A stretch of 64,000 nucleotides of DNA from positions 148,962-212,961 of the forward strand of contig CALEYW010000046.1 of assembly GCA_937927945.1 (NCBI GenBank). The letters run 5' to 3'. The DNA is from an uncultured candidate division WPS-2 bacterium. Its GTDB lineage: Bacteria > Vulcanimicrobiota > Vulcanimicrobiia > Vulcanimicrobiales > Vulcanimicrobiaceae. Position numbers and translations under genes: made by a program. The notes under the pieces were generated by a model. It had not been told where the DNA came from. It worked only from the letters and a program-made list of their open reading frames with translations, and did no database searches. Position 1 is the first letter of the stretch. The number at the start of each line of letters is the position of its first letter. Below are positions 1 through 8,707 of the stretch, piece by piece.

Positions 1-887
1 ATGAAGGCGTCCTCGAGGGTCGGGCGGTGCATGTCGAGCGACGTGATCTTGGCGTTCATCGAATTCGCGCGAGTCACGACCGCTGCGAGCGCCAGGCCGG
101 GTTCGGTACGGGTCGCGAGCTTCCACTCGGTGCCCGTGCGTGTCCACCTTCCGAGGTTCTGCAGGGCGTCATCGGGCGCGAATCCTTCGGCTTCGATGCT
201 CACCGTCGCGTCGCCGCCGTGGCGTGCGACGAGCTCGGCCGGCGCGTCCTCGGCGACGATCTTCCCGCGCTGCACGATGCAGATCCGGTCGCTCAATCGT
301 TCGGCTTCCTCGATGTAGTGGGTCGTGAGGACGATCGTCTTTCCGGCGGCGCGCAGGCGTTCGACCTCGCCCCATAGGATGCGCCGGCCGAAAGCGTCCA
401 TCCCGGCAGTCGGTTCGTCGAGGAACAGCACCTCGGGATCGTGCTGCAGCGCCAGCGCGAGCGCGAGGCGCTGCTGCTCGCCGCCCGACATCTGTGCGAC
501 CTGCCGGGTCAGCTTGCCATCGAGCCCGACGCGCGCGGGCATCTCTGCCGCTCGCGGCGCAATCCCATAGTAGGCTGCGTACAGCTCGAGCACTTCGCGC
601 ACGTTCGCTTTCTCCGGCAATGACGTCGCCTGCAGTTGGACGCCGATGCGCGGGCGCAGACGCGCCAGTCCCTGCGGCCGCGTCGGATCGAGGCCGAGAA
701 CGCGCACGCTGCCGGCGTCCGGCTTGCCGATGCCGATGCAGCATTCCAGGGTCGTCGTCTTCCCGGCCCCATTTCGCCCGAGCAGTCCGAAGACCGTACC
801 GCGCGGTACCGAGAAGCTTATTCCCGCCACGGCCTCGAGCGAGCCGTAGCGCCTCACCAGCCCTTCGACGACGATCGCGTCACTCAC
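1..887 (-). CDS. ABC transporter ATP-binding protein, 3' end outside window
   Basis: Nucleotide-binding subunit of an ABC-2/drug-resistance type exporter (CcmA/DrrA-like), acting at the inner face of the membrane. I translated about 295 codons from a GTG at 887, preceded by AAGGAG seven bases upstream. Visible are Walker A (GRNGAGKTT, about residues 37-45), the signature MSGGEQQR, Walker B (VLFLDEPTAGMD) and the switch histidine in TTHYIEEAE, followed by a C-terminal extension usual for this subfamily. The gene runs off the left edge, so the stop and the expected permease gene are not seen. The substrate cannot be inferred. Confidence 0.93.
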   Translation of the reverse strand, partial: MSDAIVVEGLVRRYGSLEAVAGISFSVPRGTVFGLLGRNGAGKTTTLECCIGIGKPDAGSVRVLGLDPTRPQGLARLRPRIGVQLQATSLPEKANVREVLELYAAYYGIAPRAAEMPARVGLDGKLTRQVAQMSGGEQQRLALALALQHDPEVLFLDEPTAGMDAFGRRILWGEVERLRAAGKTIVLTTHYIEEAERLSDRICIVQRGKIVAEDAPAELVARHGGDATVSIEAEGFAPDDALQNLGRWTRTGTEWKLATRTEPGLALAAVVTRANSMNAKITSLDMHRPTLEDAF

Positions 888-986
888 GGTGAAGCTCCTT
901 CGCCTTCGTCGCTGAGCCCGGCCTGTAGCCTAGCTTAGGAGGCGCTCGCCGGCGCTACAGAATCTCGCGGCCCCGTCGAGTTGCGG

Positions 987-1457
987 TCAAGACGTCGTAA
1001 CCCTCGGCTTGAAGCGCAGTGCGACGCCGTTCATGCAGTAGCGCAGGCCCGTCGGCTTCGGCCCGTCGTCGAAGACATGGCCCAGGTGACTCTCGCAGCG
1101 GCGGCAGTGCACCTCGGTCCGCGGGACGATCATCTTCATGTCGGTCTTCGTCGCCACCGCGTTCGGCAGCGGTGCCCAGAAGCTCGGCCAGCCGGTCCCG
1201 CTGTCGTACTTGGTCTTCGAGGAGAACAGCGGGAGGTCGCAGCCGCGGCATGCATAGGTGCCGGCTCGCTTCTCATGGTCGAGCGGGCTGGAGAACGCGT
1301 ACTCGGTCCCTTCGTGCCGCAGCACGTCGTAGGCTTCGGGCGGCAGGAGCGCGCGCCACTCGGCGTCCGTGTGCGTTACCTGTGCCGCCGCCGACGCCGC
1401 GGTGGGACCGAGCGCGGCCAGGGCGGCGAGGGCGGCGAGAAGTCTTCCACGTGTCAT
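987..1457 (-). CDS. msrB: Secreted peptide-methionine (R)-S-oxide reductase
   Basis: Reduces methionine-R-sulfoxide in oxidised proteins. The 156-aa product starts with an Ala/Leu-rich signal peptide (about residues 1-25), so it probably acts outside the cytoplasm. The MsrB fold is complete: zinc ligands in CRGC (70, 73) and CRRC (118, 121), substrate loop GTGWPSFW, and the catalytic cysteine in RYCMNG (Cys141). It lies on the same strand as the ABC gene, which starts 100 bp downstream. No MsrA partner is in the window. Confidence 0.95.
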   Translation of the reverse strand: MTRGRLLAALAALAALGPTAASAAAQVTHTDAEWRALLPPEAYDVLRHEGTEYAFSSPLDHEKRAGTYACRGCDLPLFSSKTKYDSGTGWPSFWAPLPNAVATKTDMKMIVPRTEVHCRRCESHLGHVFDDGPKPTGLRYCMNGVALRFKPRVTTS

Positions 1458-1536
1458 CGTGCACTCAACGATACAGCAATGGGAAACGGATTGCGGTGGG
1501 CGGGCTTACGTCGGGTCCGCGCCCGAACGGGCGTAG

Positions 1537-3147
1537 GTGGCGCCGGGCCGCCCGGCGCAACCGTACCCGGTGAGCGCCCGCGATCTCAATGCCAGCGGCA
1601 TCCCGCTGCGGCCGTTCTACGAGGAGCCCGAACCGCCGGTCCACCGCGCCGCCCCGGGGGCGTTCCCGTACACCCGCGGCATCCGCCGCGACATGTATCG
1701 CGGGCGCCACTGGACGATGCGCCAGTACGCGGGCTTCGCGACCGCCGCCGAATCGAACGAACGCTACCGCTACCTCCTGGCAAACGGGGTAACCGGCCTT
1801 TCGGTCGCGTTCGATCTGGTCACCCAGCTCGGGCACGATTCCGACGCGCCTCCGGCGCGCGGCGAAGTCGGCAAGGTCGGCGTCGCCATCGACACGATCG
1901 AAGACGTCGAGATGCTCTTCGACCAGATCCCGCTCGAGCGGGTCAGCGTCTCGATGACGATCAACGCGCCGGCGTCGATCCTGCTGGCGTTCGTCCTGGC
2001 CGTCGCGCGACGGCGCGGGATACCGTTCGAGCAATTGAGCGGCACGGTTCAGAACGACGTGCTCAAAGAGTACGTGGCGCGCGGGACGTACATCTACCCT
2101 CCGGTGCCCTCGATGCGCTTGGTGACCGACGTGATGGCGTACTGCGCCGAGCACGTCCCCAATTGGAACACGATTTCGATCTCCGGATACCACATCCGCG
2201 AAGCCGGGTCGACCGCGCTCCAAGAGATCGCGTTCACGCTCGCCAACGCAAAGGCGTATCTGCGCGCGGCGCAAGCGGCGGGACTCCCCGTCGACACGGT
2301 CGCGCCGCGCATCTCCTTCTTCTGGAACGCGCACAACGATTTCTTCGAAGAGATCGCGAAGTTCCGCGCCGCGCGCACGCTGTGGGCCGAGATCGTCCGC
2401 GACGAGTTCGGCTCCACCGATCCGAAGTCGCAGATGCTCCGCTTTCACACGCAGACCGGCGGCTCGACCTTGACGGCGCAGGAACCACAGAACAACGTCG
2501 TGCGCGTCGCACTGCAGGCGCTCGCGGCCGTCCTGGGCGGAACGCAGTCGCTCCACACCAACGGCCAGGACGAAGCGCTCGGCCTGCCGACCGAGGAGTC
2601 GGCCCGGGTGGCACTGCGCACCCAGCAGATCATCGCGCACGAGAGCGGTGTCACCGACGTCGTCGACCCGCTGGCCGGTTCATACTACGTCGAGTCACTC
2701 ACCGACGAGCTCATCGCCCGCGCTCGCGAACTGATCGCCGAGGTCGACGCGATGGGCGGCGCGGTGGCCGCGGTCGAGAGCGGTTGGATGCAAGACCAGA
2801 TCGGCGAGTCCGCGTATCGCGCGCAGCAACAGATCGAGAGCGGCACCAGCGTCGTCGTCGGGGTGAACGCCTTCGCCGACGGCGACAGGAGCATCACGAT
2901 ACCGATCCTGCGGATCGATCCGCAGATCGAACGCGATCAGGTCGAACGCACGCGCGCCTTCCGTGCCCGGCGCGATGCGGCGCGCACGAGCGCGGCGCTC
3001 GCCGCGGTGCGCACCGCCGCAGCGGGGACGGAGAATCTGATGCCGCGCTTCATCGAAGCGGTCGACGCGGGCGCGACGCTCGGCGAGATCTGCAACGTGC
3101 TGCGCGACGTCTTCGGCACGCACGTCGCGCGTGAAAGAATCGCATAG
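1537..3147 (+). CDS. Methylmalonyl-CoA mutase, large (catalytic) subunit without B12 domain
   Basis: Interconverts (R)-methylmalonyl-CoA and succinyl-CoA. The 536-aa product (525 aa if the GTG at 1570 is used) is only the TIM-barrel catalytic part. The C-terminal cobalamin-binding domain of one-chain mutases is absent, so a separate small subunit must exist elsewhere. Family blocks include RQYAGFATA, GLSVAFDL, TYIYPPVPSMR and QTGGSTLTAQ. By alignment from memory, Tyr64 and Arg182 match the substrate Tyr/Arg pair of methylmalonyl-CoA mutase, which argues against isobutyryl-CoA mutase (Phe/Gln). The epimerase gene lies 0.7 kb downstream on the same strand, supporting the assignment. Confidence 0.9.
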   Translation: MAPGRPAQPYPVSARDLNASGIPLRPFYEEPEPPVHRAAPGAFPYTRGIRRDMYRGRHWTMRQYAGFATAAESNERYRYLLANGVTGLSVAFDLVTQLGHDSDAPPARGEVGKVGVAIDTIEDVEMLFDQIPLERVSVSMTINAPASILLAFVLAVARRRGIPFEQLSGTVQNDVLKEYVARGTYIYPPVPSMRLVTDVMAYCAEHVPNWNTISISGYHIREAGSTALQEIAFTLANAKAYLRAAQAAGLPVDTVAPRISFFWNAHNDFFEEIAKFRAARTLWAEIVRDEFGSTDPKSQMLRFHTQTGGSTLTAQEPQNNVVRVALQALAAVLGGTQSLHTNGQDEALGLPTEESARVALRTQQIIAHESGVTDVVDPLAGSYYVESLTDELIARARELIAEVDAMGGAVAAVESGWMQDQIGESAYRAQQQIESGTSVVVGVNAFADGDRSITIPILRIDPQIERDQVERTRAFRARRDAARTSAALAAVRTAAAGTENLMPRFIEAVDAGATLGEICNVLRDVFGTHVARERIA

Positions 3148-3148
3148 G

Positions 3149-3568
3149 ATGAGGCGCGTTGGTTCGCCGCGAGAGTACCTCGACGCCGCGGCGGATCGAG
3201 CACAAGATTCGAAAGACCTCTACCGCACCGAGCGCTTCGGGGGTGCAATCTACCTCGCGGGCGTCAGCATCGAATGCGCGCTTCACTCATTCTTGCCCTC
3301 GGGGCACCACTTGGGCGGCAATCACAACCTCGCTCTGCTCTCAGGCGCCGGCTTTTCTCAGCGACTCGCCCCACGACGCGCAAAGGAGGTCGGAAGGATT
3401 CTCACAGACGTCATGATACGCTGGAACAACGGTCAGCGTTACTATCCAACGGTCTTGACCGAGCGACTGATCAAACCGCGCGTGGAGACATATCGCGACG
3501 CAAAGGGCAACGCAAACTTCCTCGTCGAGGCTGCCTACGACATATTTAAGCAAGCGTTTGCTCTCTGA
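3149..3568 (+). CDS. HEPN-domain-like protein of unknown role
   Basis: A 139-aa protein from the ATG at 3149, one base after the mutase stop; an upstream GTG at 3131 would overlap the mutase. The segment RFGGAIYLAGVSIECALHS followed by a His/Gly-rich stretch and NHNLALLSGAG resembles HEPN proteins (helical, nucleotide or RNA related). I do not see the R-x4-6-H motif of HEPN ribonucleases at its usual place, so a regulatory or binding role is more likely than a toxin. The DNA from here to about 3860 looks clearly less GC-rich than its neighbours, a sign of transfer. It is followed by the small gene at 3607. Confidence 0.6.
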   Translation: MRRVGSPREYLDAAADRAQDSKDLYRTERFGGAIYLAGVSIECALHSFLPSGHHLGGNHNLALLSGAGFSQRLAPRRAKEVGRILTDVMIRWNNGQRYYPTVLTERLIKPRVETYRDAKGNANFLVEAAYDIFKQAFAL

Positions 3569-3606
3569 ATCGATCCCGATTCTATCGAAGAGGCGAGGAG
3601 ACTCCT

Positions 3607-3867
3607 ATGAACGGCGCAGCAACTGTTCGAGAGCGGCTGGAGCGTGCACTCAGCGATCGCTATCGCGAAGTCCACGTGGACTTCGGCCCACAGCGAGCCG
3701 GTCGCATCTCAGGCATTCTGGTCTCTCCTGACTTCGAGGGCTTGACCACGGATCAGCGACAAGACGATCTGTGGGACGTTGTCCGCGTAACTTTGGGCGC
3801 TGAATCCTCTGACGTCAGCACGATCGTCACGCTTACACCGGACGAATACGAAGACTTGCGTCCATGA
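3607..3867 (+). CDS. Small protein, weak BolA-like pattern
   Basis: An 86-aa protein with a GAGGAG-like site ahead of its ATG. I cannot assign it firmly. The block ILVSPDFEGLTTDQRQDDLW and the ending TLTPDEYEDL recall the core and C-terminus of BolA proteins (VSDxFEG...R...; TPEEW), but the diagnostic histidines are not evident. It stops inside the epimerase start codon (ATGA overlap), so it is translationally coupled to that gene, and it follows the HEPN gene by 38 bases. The pair may be one cassette inserted into the propionyl-CoA pathway operon. The alternative is an unrelated alpha/beta protein. Confidence 0.6.
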   Translation: MNGAATVRERLERALSDRYREVHVDFGPQRAGRISGILVSPDFEGLTTDQRQDDLWDVVRVTLGAESSDVSTIVTLTPDEYEDLRP

Positions 3868-4271
3868 ACGACGCGCCGATCGATCACGTGGCGATCGTCG
3901 TCAAAGATCTCGACGAAACGGTCGCGCTGTACACCCAGACGCTGGGATTCTCGCTGGTCTATCGCGAGATTGTCGCCGACCAAGGCGTCGAAGCGGTCGG
4001 CGTGCGGAGCGGCGACGCCGTCATCGAGCTGCTGCGGCCGCTCAGCGACGACTCACCGCTAGCGAAATATCGCGGCGATGCGGCGACGAGGCTACACCAC
4101 ACCGCATATCGCGTCGCCGACATCCGGGCCGAACTCGCGCGCCTCAAAGCCGCCGGCGTGCGCCTGATCGACGAGGAGCCGCGCCTCGGCGCGCACGGCA
4201 ACACGATCGCCTTTCTCCACCCCAAGTCGACGGCCGGCGTTCTGATCGAACTTTGCCAGCCGCCGCGATGA
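3864..4271 (+). CDS. mce: Methylmalonyl-CoA epimerase
   Basis: Epimerises (S)- to (R)-methylmalonyl-CoA, the step before the mutase. This is a 135-aa vicinal-oxygen-chelate protein with the paired beta-alpha-beta modules. The first begins with DHVAIVVKDLD (metal His8); the second carries RLHHTAYRV; and the C-terminal metal glutamate is in VLIELCQPPR. Length and motifs fit the family. Its ATG overlaps the preceding small gene's stop. Mutase and epimerase on one strand suggest propionate or odd-chain/branched acyl catabolism. Confidence 0.9.
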   Translation: MNDAPIDHVAIVVKDLDETVALYTQTLGFSLVYREIVADQGVEAVGVRSGDAVIELLRPLSDDSPLAKYRGDAATRLHHTAYRVADIRAELARLKAAGVRLIDEEPRLGAHGNTIAFLHPKSTAGVLIELCQPPR

Positions 4272-4311
4272 GGCGGACGGGAACCCGGCGGGGCTTTGCG
4301 GCGTTGACCGG

Positions 4312-5208
4312 GTGATGCGAGCGAGCGGTTTGTTCGGAGTGATCGCCGCGGCGGCGATCGGCGTCACCACGATCGCGGCAACGCCCGCGCCGGGACCCTC
4401 GACGCCCGATCCCGAGGCGATCTTCGCGAACGCGCGCGCGGCCTGGAGCGCCGGAGCGTACCCGCGCTTCGGGTCCTACGCGACGATCGTGGAGTTCCAC
4501 ACTGCGACGCGGCACATCAAGCGAACCTGGGACACCATTGAAGACTTTCGTCACGCGGTCGTCTTCTCGCGCAAGTTCAGCCGGGAAGAGGTGGCGAGCC
4601 CGCCCGACGCTCCGCGCGGGATCAACATCGACATCCCGTTCCTCGGCACGCTGAACAAAGTGCAGCAGATCGATCCGGTCGGTCACGTCGCGTTCGCGGT
4701 CGATCAGGACTACGGGCTCGCTCCCGCCGAGCGCCGGTACACGCACGCGGTGTCGGCCGCCGACTTCGCCGCCATCGGCAAGACGCTGCCGATCATCGGC
4801 CGCACCGGCGTCAAGGTGCGCGACTACGACGTGCGGCTGATCGAAACGCTCGACGACGAGCGCGGACGCGAATACCATCTGGGCCTCACGCCGCTGCACG
4901 ACCCGGCGAAGTACCGGCTGCGCGAGCTGTGGGTCGACGCGAAGACGTGGCTGCCCGAGGAAGCGATCGTGTCCGGCATCGGGAGCCAGCCGCCGCTCAC
5001 GACGGTTCCGTGGCGAATCGAATATCGTCAGACGCAAGGCGGTACGTACATCGCGCGCGAGACGGCGCTCGCCGACGTCGACTATGGCGCTGCCGGAATG
5101 CTGCACTGGCTGACCGTGTCGTTCGATGAGTTCGCGCCGAGCGCGAGCGCGACCGGCTGGAAGTTCGCGTTCGGCATGTCGGACGACAAACCGCAGACCG
5201 ACCCGTGA
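4312..5208 (+). CDS. Secreted protein of unknown function
   Basis: A 298-aa product from GTG 4312 (ATG 4315 is equally possible) with an N-terminal hydrophobic signal segment ending near ATPAPG. The mature part is rich in beta-strand-like stretches and Trp/Tyr and has no motif I recognise. A LolA/LolB-type or other exported beta-sheet fold is possible but unproven. Its stop overlaps the GTG of the next small secreted gene (GTGA), so the two are coupled. Confidence 0.75.
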   Translation: MMRASGLFGVIAAAAIGVTTIAATPAPGPSTPDPEAIFANARAAWSAGAYPRFGSYATIVEFHTATRHIKRTWDTIEDFRHAVVFSRKFSREEVASPPDAPRGINIDIPFLGTLNKVQQIDPVGHVAFAVDQDYGLAPAERRYTHAVSAADFAAIGKTLPIIGRTGVKVRDYDVRLIETLDDERGREYHLGLTPLHDPAKYRLRELWVDAKTWLPEEAIVSGIGSQPPLTTVPWRIEYRQTQGGTYIARETALADVDYGAAGMLHWLTVSFDEFAPSASATGWKFAFGMSDDKPQTDP

Positions 5209-5459
5209 GCCTGAGCGGTGTCGCCGCGAGAGTGATCGTGCTCGCCGCGGCGGCGCTGACCGCAGCGCCCGCGGCCGCCGCCGCGCCGCCGACCGTCGAC
5301 ACCTGCGCGCTCGGCAACGGTGCCTGCCAATACCGCGCGCCGGGCCGCTTCGCGCCGAGCGCGACGATCGCCGAACGCGCCGGCAGCGACGCGTACTTCC
5401 GCGCGAAGGGCGAGGGCGCGGCACTCACCATCGCGCGCGCGGTTACGCAGCGGCTGTAA
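5205..5459 (+). CDS. Small secreted protein of unknown function
   Basis: An 84-aa product starting with GTG inside the previous gene's stop. A long Ala/Leu/Val signal segment (about residues 8-27) is followed by a short mature region with two cysteines (TCALGNGACQY), which could form a disulfide. No family is recognised. The overlap suggests it is made together with the 298-aa secreted protein. Confidence 0.6.
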   Translation: MSLSGVAARVIVLAAAALTAAPAAAAAPPTVDTCALGNGACQYRAPGRFAPSATIAERAGSDAYFRAKGEGAALTIARAVTQRL

Positions 5460-5569
5460 CGGCAGCGAACGCGCGAAGACGTTTCGCGATTTCGACCGAC
5501 ATATTACCATATTTTCAGAATTTTTTCAACGACGTTCGGCGCTTCAGGTCCGATCGCCGGTGCGCCACC

Positions 5570-6289
5570 ATGCAGCGCATGGAACCCTCCGAGCACGATC
5601 CGGCGGTCCTCGCCGAATGGATCACGATCCCGCGCGACGGTGAGAACATGCCGGCCTATTACGCCGCGCCGCGCAAGACGACCGCGCACACGCCGACGCT
5701 CGTCCTCGCGATGCATCTCTTCGGCGTCGATAGCACGATGCGCGAGGAAGCGAACCGCTTCGCGCAGGCCGGGTTCGCCACGGTGATCCCCGACCTGTAC
5801 GCGCGCTTCGATGCGCCCAGCGGCGACGGCGCGACCGATCCCCGCCCGTTCGTCGCGTTCGCGCGAGGGCTCAAGCACGAGACGGTCGATCCCGACCTCC
5901 GCGCCGGTACAACCTGGTTGCGCGAACGCTTTCCACAGACGAAGACGGGGATCGCCGGCTTCTGCATGGGTGGCGTGATGGCGATGCGCCGCACGCACGG
6001 CTACGGCGACCTCTTCGCGGCTGCGGCGATCTGGTACTGCCTGGTTCCCGATCTCGATCCGGCGCTCGTCGAGATCCCGGTCGTCGCCAGCTACGGCGCG
6101 GAGGACGCGGGTATCCCCGTCGACGCCGTCGAGCGCTTCCGTGACGGCCTGCGCGGAGAACACGACGTGCGAATCTACCCGGGTGCGAGCCACGGCTTCT
6201 TCGACCGCCGCGAAGCCTACGACCCTGCCGCCGCCGAGGACTCCTGGCAGCGGACGATCGCATTCCTCACGCCGCGCTTGCGCGGCTAA
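5570..6289 (+). CDS. Dienelactone hydrolase family protein
   Basis: Alpha/beta hydrolase of 239 aa (start ATG 5570; ATG 5579 is an alternative). The catalytic triad of the family is visible: nucleophile cysteine in GFCMGG, aspartate in YGAEDAGI, histidine in GASHGFFDRR. Family members open dienelactones or hydrolyse other esters; the substrate here is unknown. The 110-bp upstream region is AT-richer than its surroundings and is probably the promoter. The gene converges with the DUF4127 gene and overlaps it by four bases. Confidence 0.9.
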   Translation: MQRMEPSEHDPAVLAEWITIPRDGENMPAYYAAPRKTTAHTPTLVLAMHLFGVDSTMREEANRFAQAGFATVIPDLYARFDAPSGDGATDPRPFVAFARGLKHETVDPDLRAGTTWLRERFPQTKTGIAGFCMGGVMAMRRTHGYGDLFAAAAIWYCLVPDLDPALVEIPVVASYGAEDAGIPVDAVERFRDGLRGEHDVRIYPGASHGFFDRREAYDPAAAEDSWQRTIAFLTPRLRG

Positions 6290-7842
6290 CGCGACGGCGC
6301 GAGCCGCAGTTCGAGTTCTGTTTCGAACGTGCGGTCCCACGGCAGCGTGATGGTGAAGCCGGCGTCGCGGAACTGCGGCGCGATGCGCTGCATCAGGTCG
6401 AGCCCGGCTGGCCAGAGCAGCGCGCGGTTCGCCGCCGCGGTTCGCTGCGCGACGTCCGGCAGCAGGTACGTGTGGTCGACGATACCCGCGGCGCTCAGGT
6501 CGGCGTTCAGCTTCGGCCGCACGTCGGCGTGGAACGCGACGTCGTCGGCGTAGCGCATCAGCGTGAACGCGGCGTGCGTGCGCGCGTCGTACGTTCCCAT
6601 CCGTTTCCCGGCCAGCACGGCGATCGCTTCGGGGAGCGCGGTGCCGACGGTGTTCGCGACCGTGTTCCACGATGCGAACGCGGCGATCCGGCCGGCGACC
6701 CCGCGCGCGATGAGATCTTCCGTCAGCCGTTTGTGCTGCGCGTAGTCGCCCTCGGTGAGGAACGAGAGGTCGGCGACCGCCGCGAGCGGCCCGGGCGCTG
6801 AGCTCGCATAGCGTGCCGCGATGCGCGCCGCGAAGGCGTTCTCGGCCGCGTCGCTCGTGCCGGGAACGCGCACGAACAGTTCGATGTCGGCCGGTGATGC
6901 ATCGTCGGGAACCGCGACCCCGCCGCACGTCGCGATCAAGTCGGCGATCGTCGTCGCGATCGGGGCGAACTCGATCGGGTCGTTGAGCATCCCGCCGTCG
7001 GGACGCGAGTACACGACGCGCACGCGCGGGACGACCTGCGCTTCGCGGGCCAGCGCGGCGGCGAGCAGCGCCATCGCGAGCTCGTCGGCGCCGGGCTCGA
7101 TCGACGCGACCCGCGCCGGCAGCCAGCGCCGCGCGAAGCCGCGCAGCGACTCGAGATCGCGCAGGTGCAGACCGACCGGCCCGGCGTCGTCCTGGCCGAG
7201 CACGATGCGGTCGAAGCCGCCTTCCGCCGCGGTGCGCAGCGCGAAGAGGTCGACGTCACGGTCGCGTGCACGCGTCTCGAGGTACGCGTCCAGATTCGGC
7301 CCGAGGCGCGCACGCAGGCGCGCTGCTTTGTCGCGGTCCTCCGGCGTCACCGGCGGGTCGGGCAAGTTCGCGTACTCCTGCAGCAGCGGCCACACCTCGC
7401 CCGCGAACGGGAACGACGCGGCCGGCCCGGTGGCCGGAACGCCGGTCGGCGCGAGCCGCATCACCGTGCCGAAAACGGCGAACGATGCGTCGGGCCGCGT
7501 CGCGCGGAACGCCGCGAGGTCGCTCACCCGCGTGTAGGCCACCGCGCGCGAGACGTCCGGGACGCGCGAGGCGACCAAGCCGCCGTACACCACCATGTCG
7601 TTCGAGACGACGAACGCGCGCGCGTCGCGCGGCGCATCCTCACGCAGCCAGCGAAGAATCCCCGCCGAGTCGCCCGGCTGGAGGTAGCGGCCGAGCAGGG
7701 GCCGCGGCGGTTCGACGACGCGCACGCCCGCGATCCCGCCGAGCAGCCGCGGCAACTGCGCGGTGACGGGCCGGTCGTCGAGCGGGACGACGACGAACGT
7801 CAGCCCGAGGAGGAACGTACAGAGCGCCGCGAGCGAAGCCAC
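6286..7842 (-). CDS. DUF4127 family protein
   Basis: About 518 aa from a GTG at 7842. The open frame extends further, but the extra N-terminus is antisense-like and overlaps the upstream gene. A hydrophobic N-terminal segment (signal or anchor) leads into VVVPLDDRPVTAQLPRLL, the hallmark start of DUF4127 proteins, followed by VSNDMVVYGGLVASR and DRIVLGQDDAGPVG. The biochemical function of the family is unknown. It is probably co-transcribed with the small secreted gene that ends at 7872, just ahead of it. Confidence 0.85.
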   Translation of the reverse strand: MASLAALCTFLLGLTFVVVPLDDRPVTAQLPRLLGGIAGVRVVEPPRPLLGRYLQPGDSAGILRWLREDAPRDARAFVVSNDMVVYGGLVASRVPDVSRAVAYTRVSDLAAFRATRPDASFAVFGTVMRLAPTGVPATGPAASFPFAGEVWPLLQEYANLPDPPVTPEDRDKAARLRARLGPNLDAYLETRARDRDVDLFALRTAAEGGFDRIVLGQDDAGPVGLHLRDLESLRGFARRWLPARVASIEPGADELAMALLAAALAREAQVVPRVRVVYSRPDGGMLNDPIEFAPIATTIADLIATCGGVAVPDDASPADIELFVRVPGTSDAAENAFAARIAARYASSAPGPLAAVADLSFLTEGDYAQHKRLTEDLIARGVAGRIAAFASWNTVANTVGTALPEAIAVLAGKRMGTYDARTHAAFTLMRYADDVAFHADVRPKLNADLSAAGIVDHTYLLPDVAQRTAAANRALLWPAGLDLMQRIAPQFRDAGFTITLPWDRTFETELELRLAPSR

Positions 7843-7871
7843 CGCGGCGCCCGTTCGCCACCCGAGCCGGC

Positions 7872-8264
7872 TTAACTCTTGAAACCGTACAGCCCGTGGC
7901 CGTTCGGGTTCGCGACGAAGATCTTGTACGCTTTGCGAATCCCGAGCGACTGGGTGAACTCGACGTGGACGGGCGTACCCGGCTTGAGGTCCTTGGTCTG
8001 CACGCTCTTGCCGTTCGAGAAGAGCGTCGCGAAGTTCGGGGCGTAGAGGAACGAGAGGTCGGCCGGGACGCCGTCGATGCAGTGCACCCGAATGTTCTCG
8101 GTCGAGACGTGGCGGACGTAGCCGTGACACTGGCGGATCTTTCCGCCGGGCACGGATGCACCGCTGTTCTGGGTCACCGCTGCCGGGGCGGGCACGGCGC
8201 TCATCGCCAGGGCGGCAAGCGCCGCCGCAGCGGAAAGCGAACGGCGGATTGAGGCGAACAACAT
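7872..8264 (-). CDS. Small secreted protein of unknown function
   Basis: A 130-aa product with a signal peptide ending near APAAV (about residue 29) and a mature beta-rich domain that looks like a small OB/SH3-type barrel. The mature part has two cysteines (QCHGY, HCIDG). No family is recognised. It is the first gene of a two-gene unit with the DUF4127 protein and is divergent from the GNAT gene at 8270, so the short gap must hold promoters for both. Confidence 0.7.
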   Translation of the reverse strand: MLFASIRRSLSAAAALAALAMSAVPAPAAVTQNSGASVPGGKIRQCHGYVRHVSTENIRVHCIDGVPADLSFLYAPNFATLFSNGKSVQTKDLKPGTPVHVEFTQSLGIRKAYKIFVANPNGHGLYGFKS

Positions 8265-8269
8265 CGGAT

Positions 8270-8707
8270 ATGGTTCCTTCCGTGATCGAATGCCGGACGA
8301 TGTCCGGCCCTGAGCGAGTCGACGCCTACACCCTGATGCGGCAGTTCCGCCCCGACGAAGCCGCGCTGGGCGACGCGCTCGCGCTCTTCGTCGACCGGCC
8401 GGACTACGGGTTCGTGTGGCTGGCGTATGCGGACGGTATACCCGTCGCGTGCGTTTCCATCGCGTTCGGCATCTCGACCGAAAGCGGCGGCTTGTTCGCC
8501 GAACTGCGCGATCTGTGGGTCGTGCGCGAACGGCGGCGTCACGGGATCGGCTCGGCTCTCCTCGCGACCTTGCACGGCCGTCTCGATCAGCTCGGCGTCA
8601 CGCGTATCGACGCGCCGGTGCCGCACGATCCCGCTCTGAGCGGGCTCCTCTCCGCGCGCGGCTATCGCGACCGCAACGAGACGACGTTCAGCCTGCAGCG
8701 TCGATGA
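8270..8707 (+). CDS. GNAT family N-acetyltransferase
   Basis: A 145-aa acetyl-CoA-dependent transferase; start ATG 8270 or ATG 8300 (shorter by ten residues). The acetyl-CoA loop is RERRRHGIGSALL in motif A, preceded by the LRDLWVV strand and followed by a typical C-terminal LLSARGYRDRNETTFSL. The substrate is unknown. The 3' end overlaps murQ on the other strand by about 20 bases. Confidence 0.85.
   Translation: MVPSVIECRTMSGPERVDAYTLMRQFRPDEAALGDALALFVDRPDYGFVWLAYADGIPVACVSIAFGISTESGGLFAELRDLWVVRERRRHGIGSALLATLHGRLDQLGVTRIDAPVPHDPALSGLLSARGYRDRNETTFSLQRR

Noticed and set aside
981..3134. A 717-codon open frame on the plus strand
   Set aside because: Out of frame with the mutase and antisense to msrB; Arg-rich composition.
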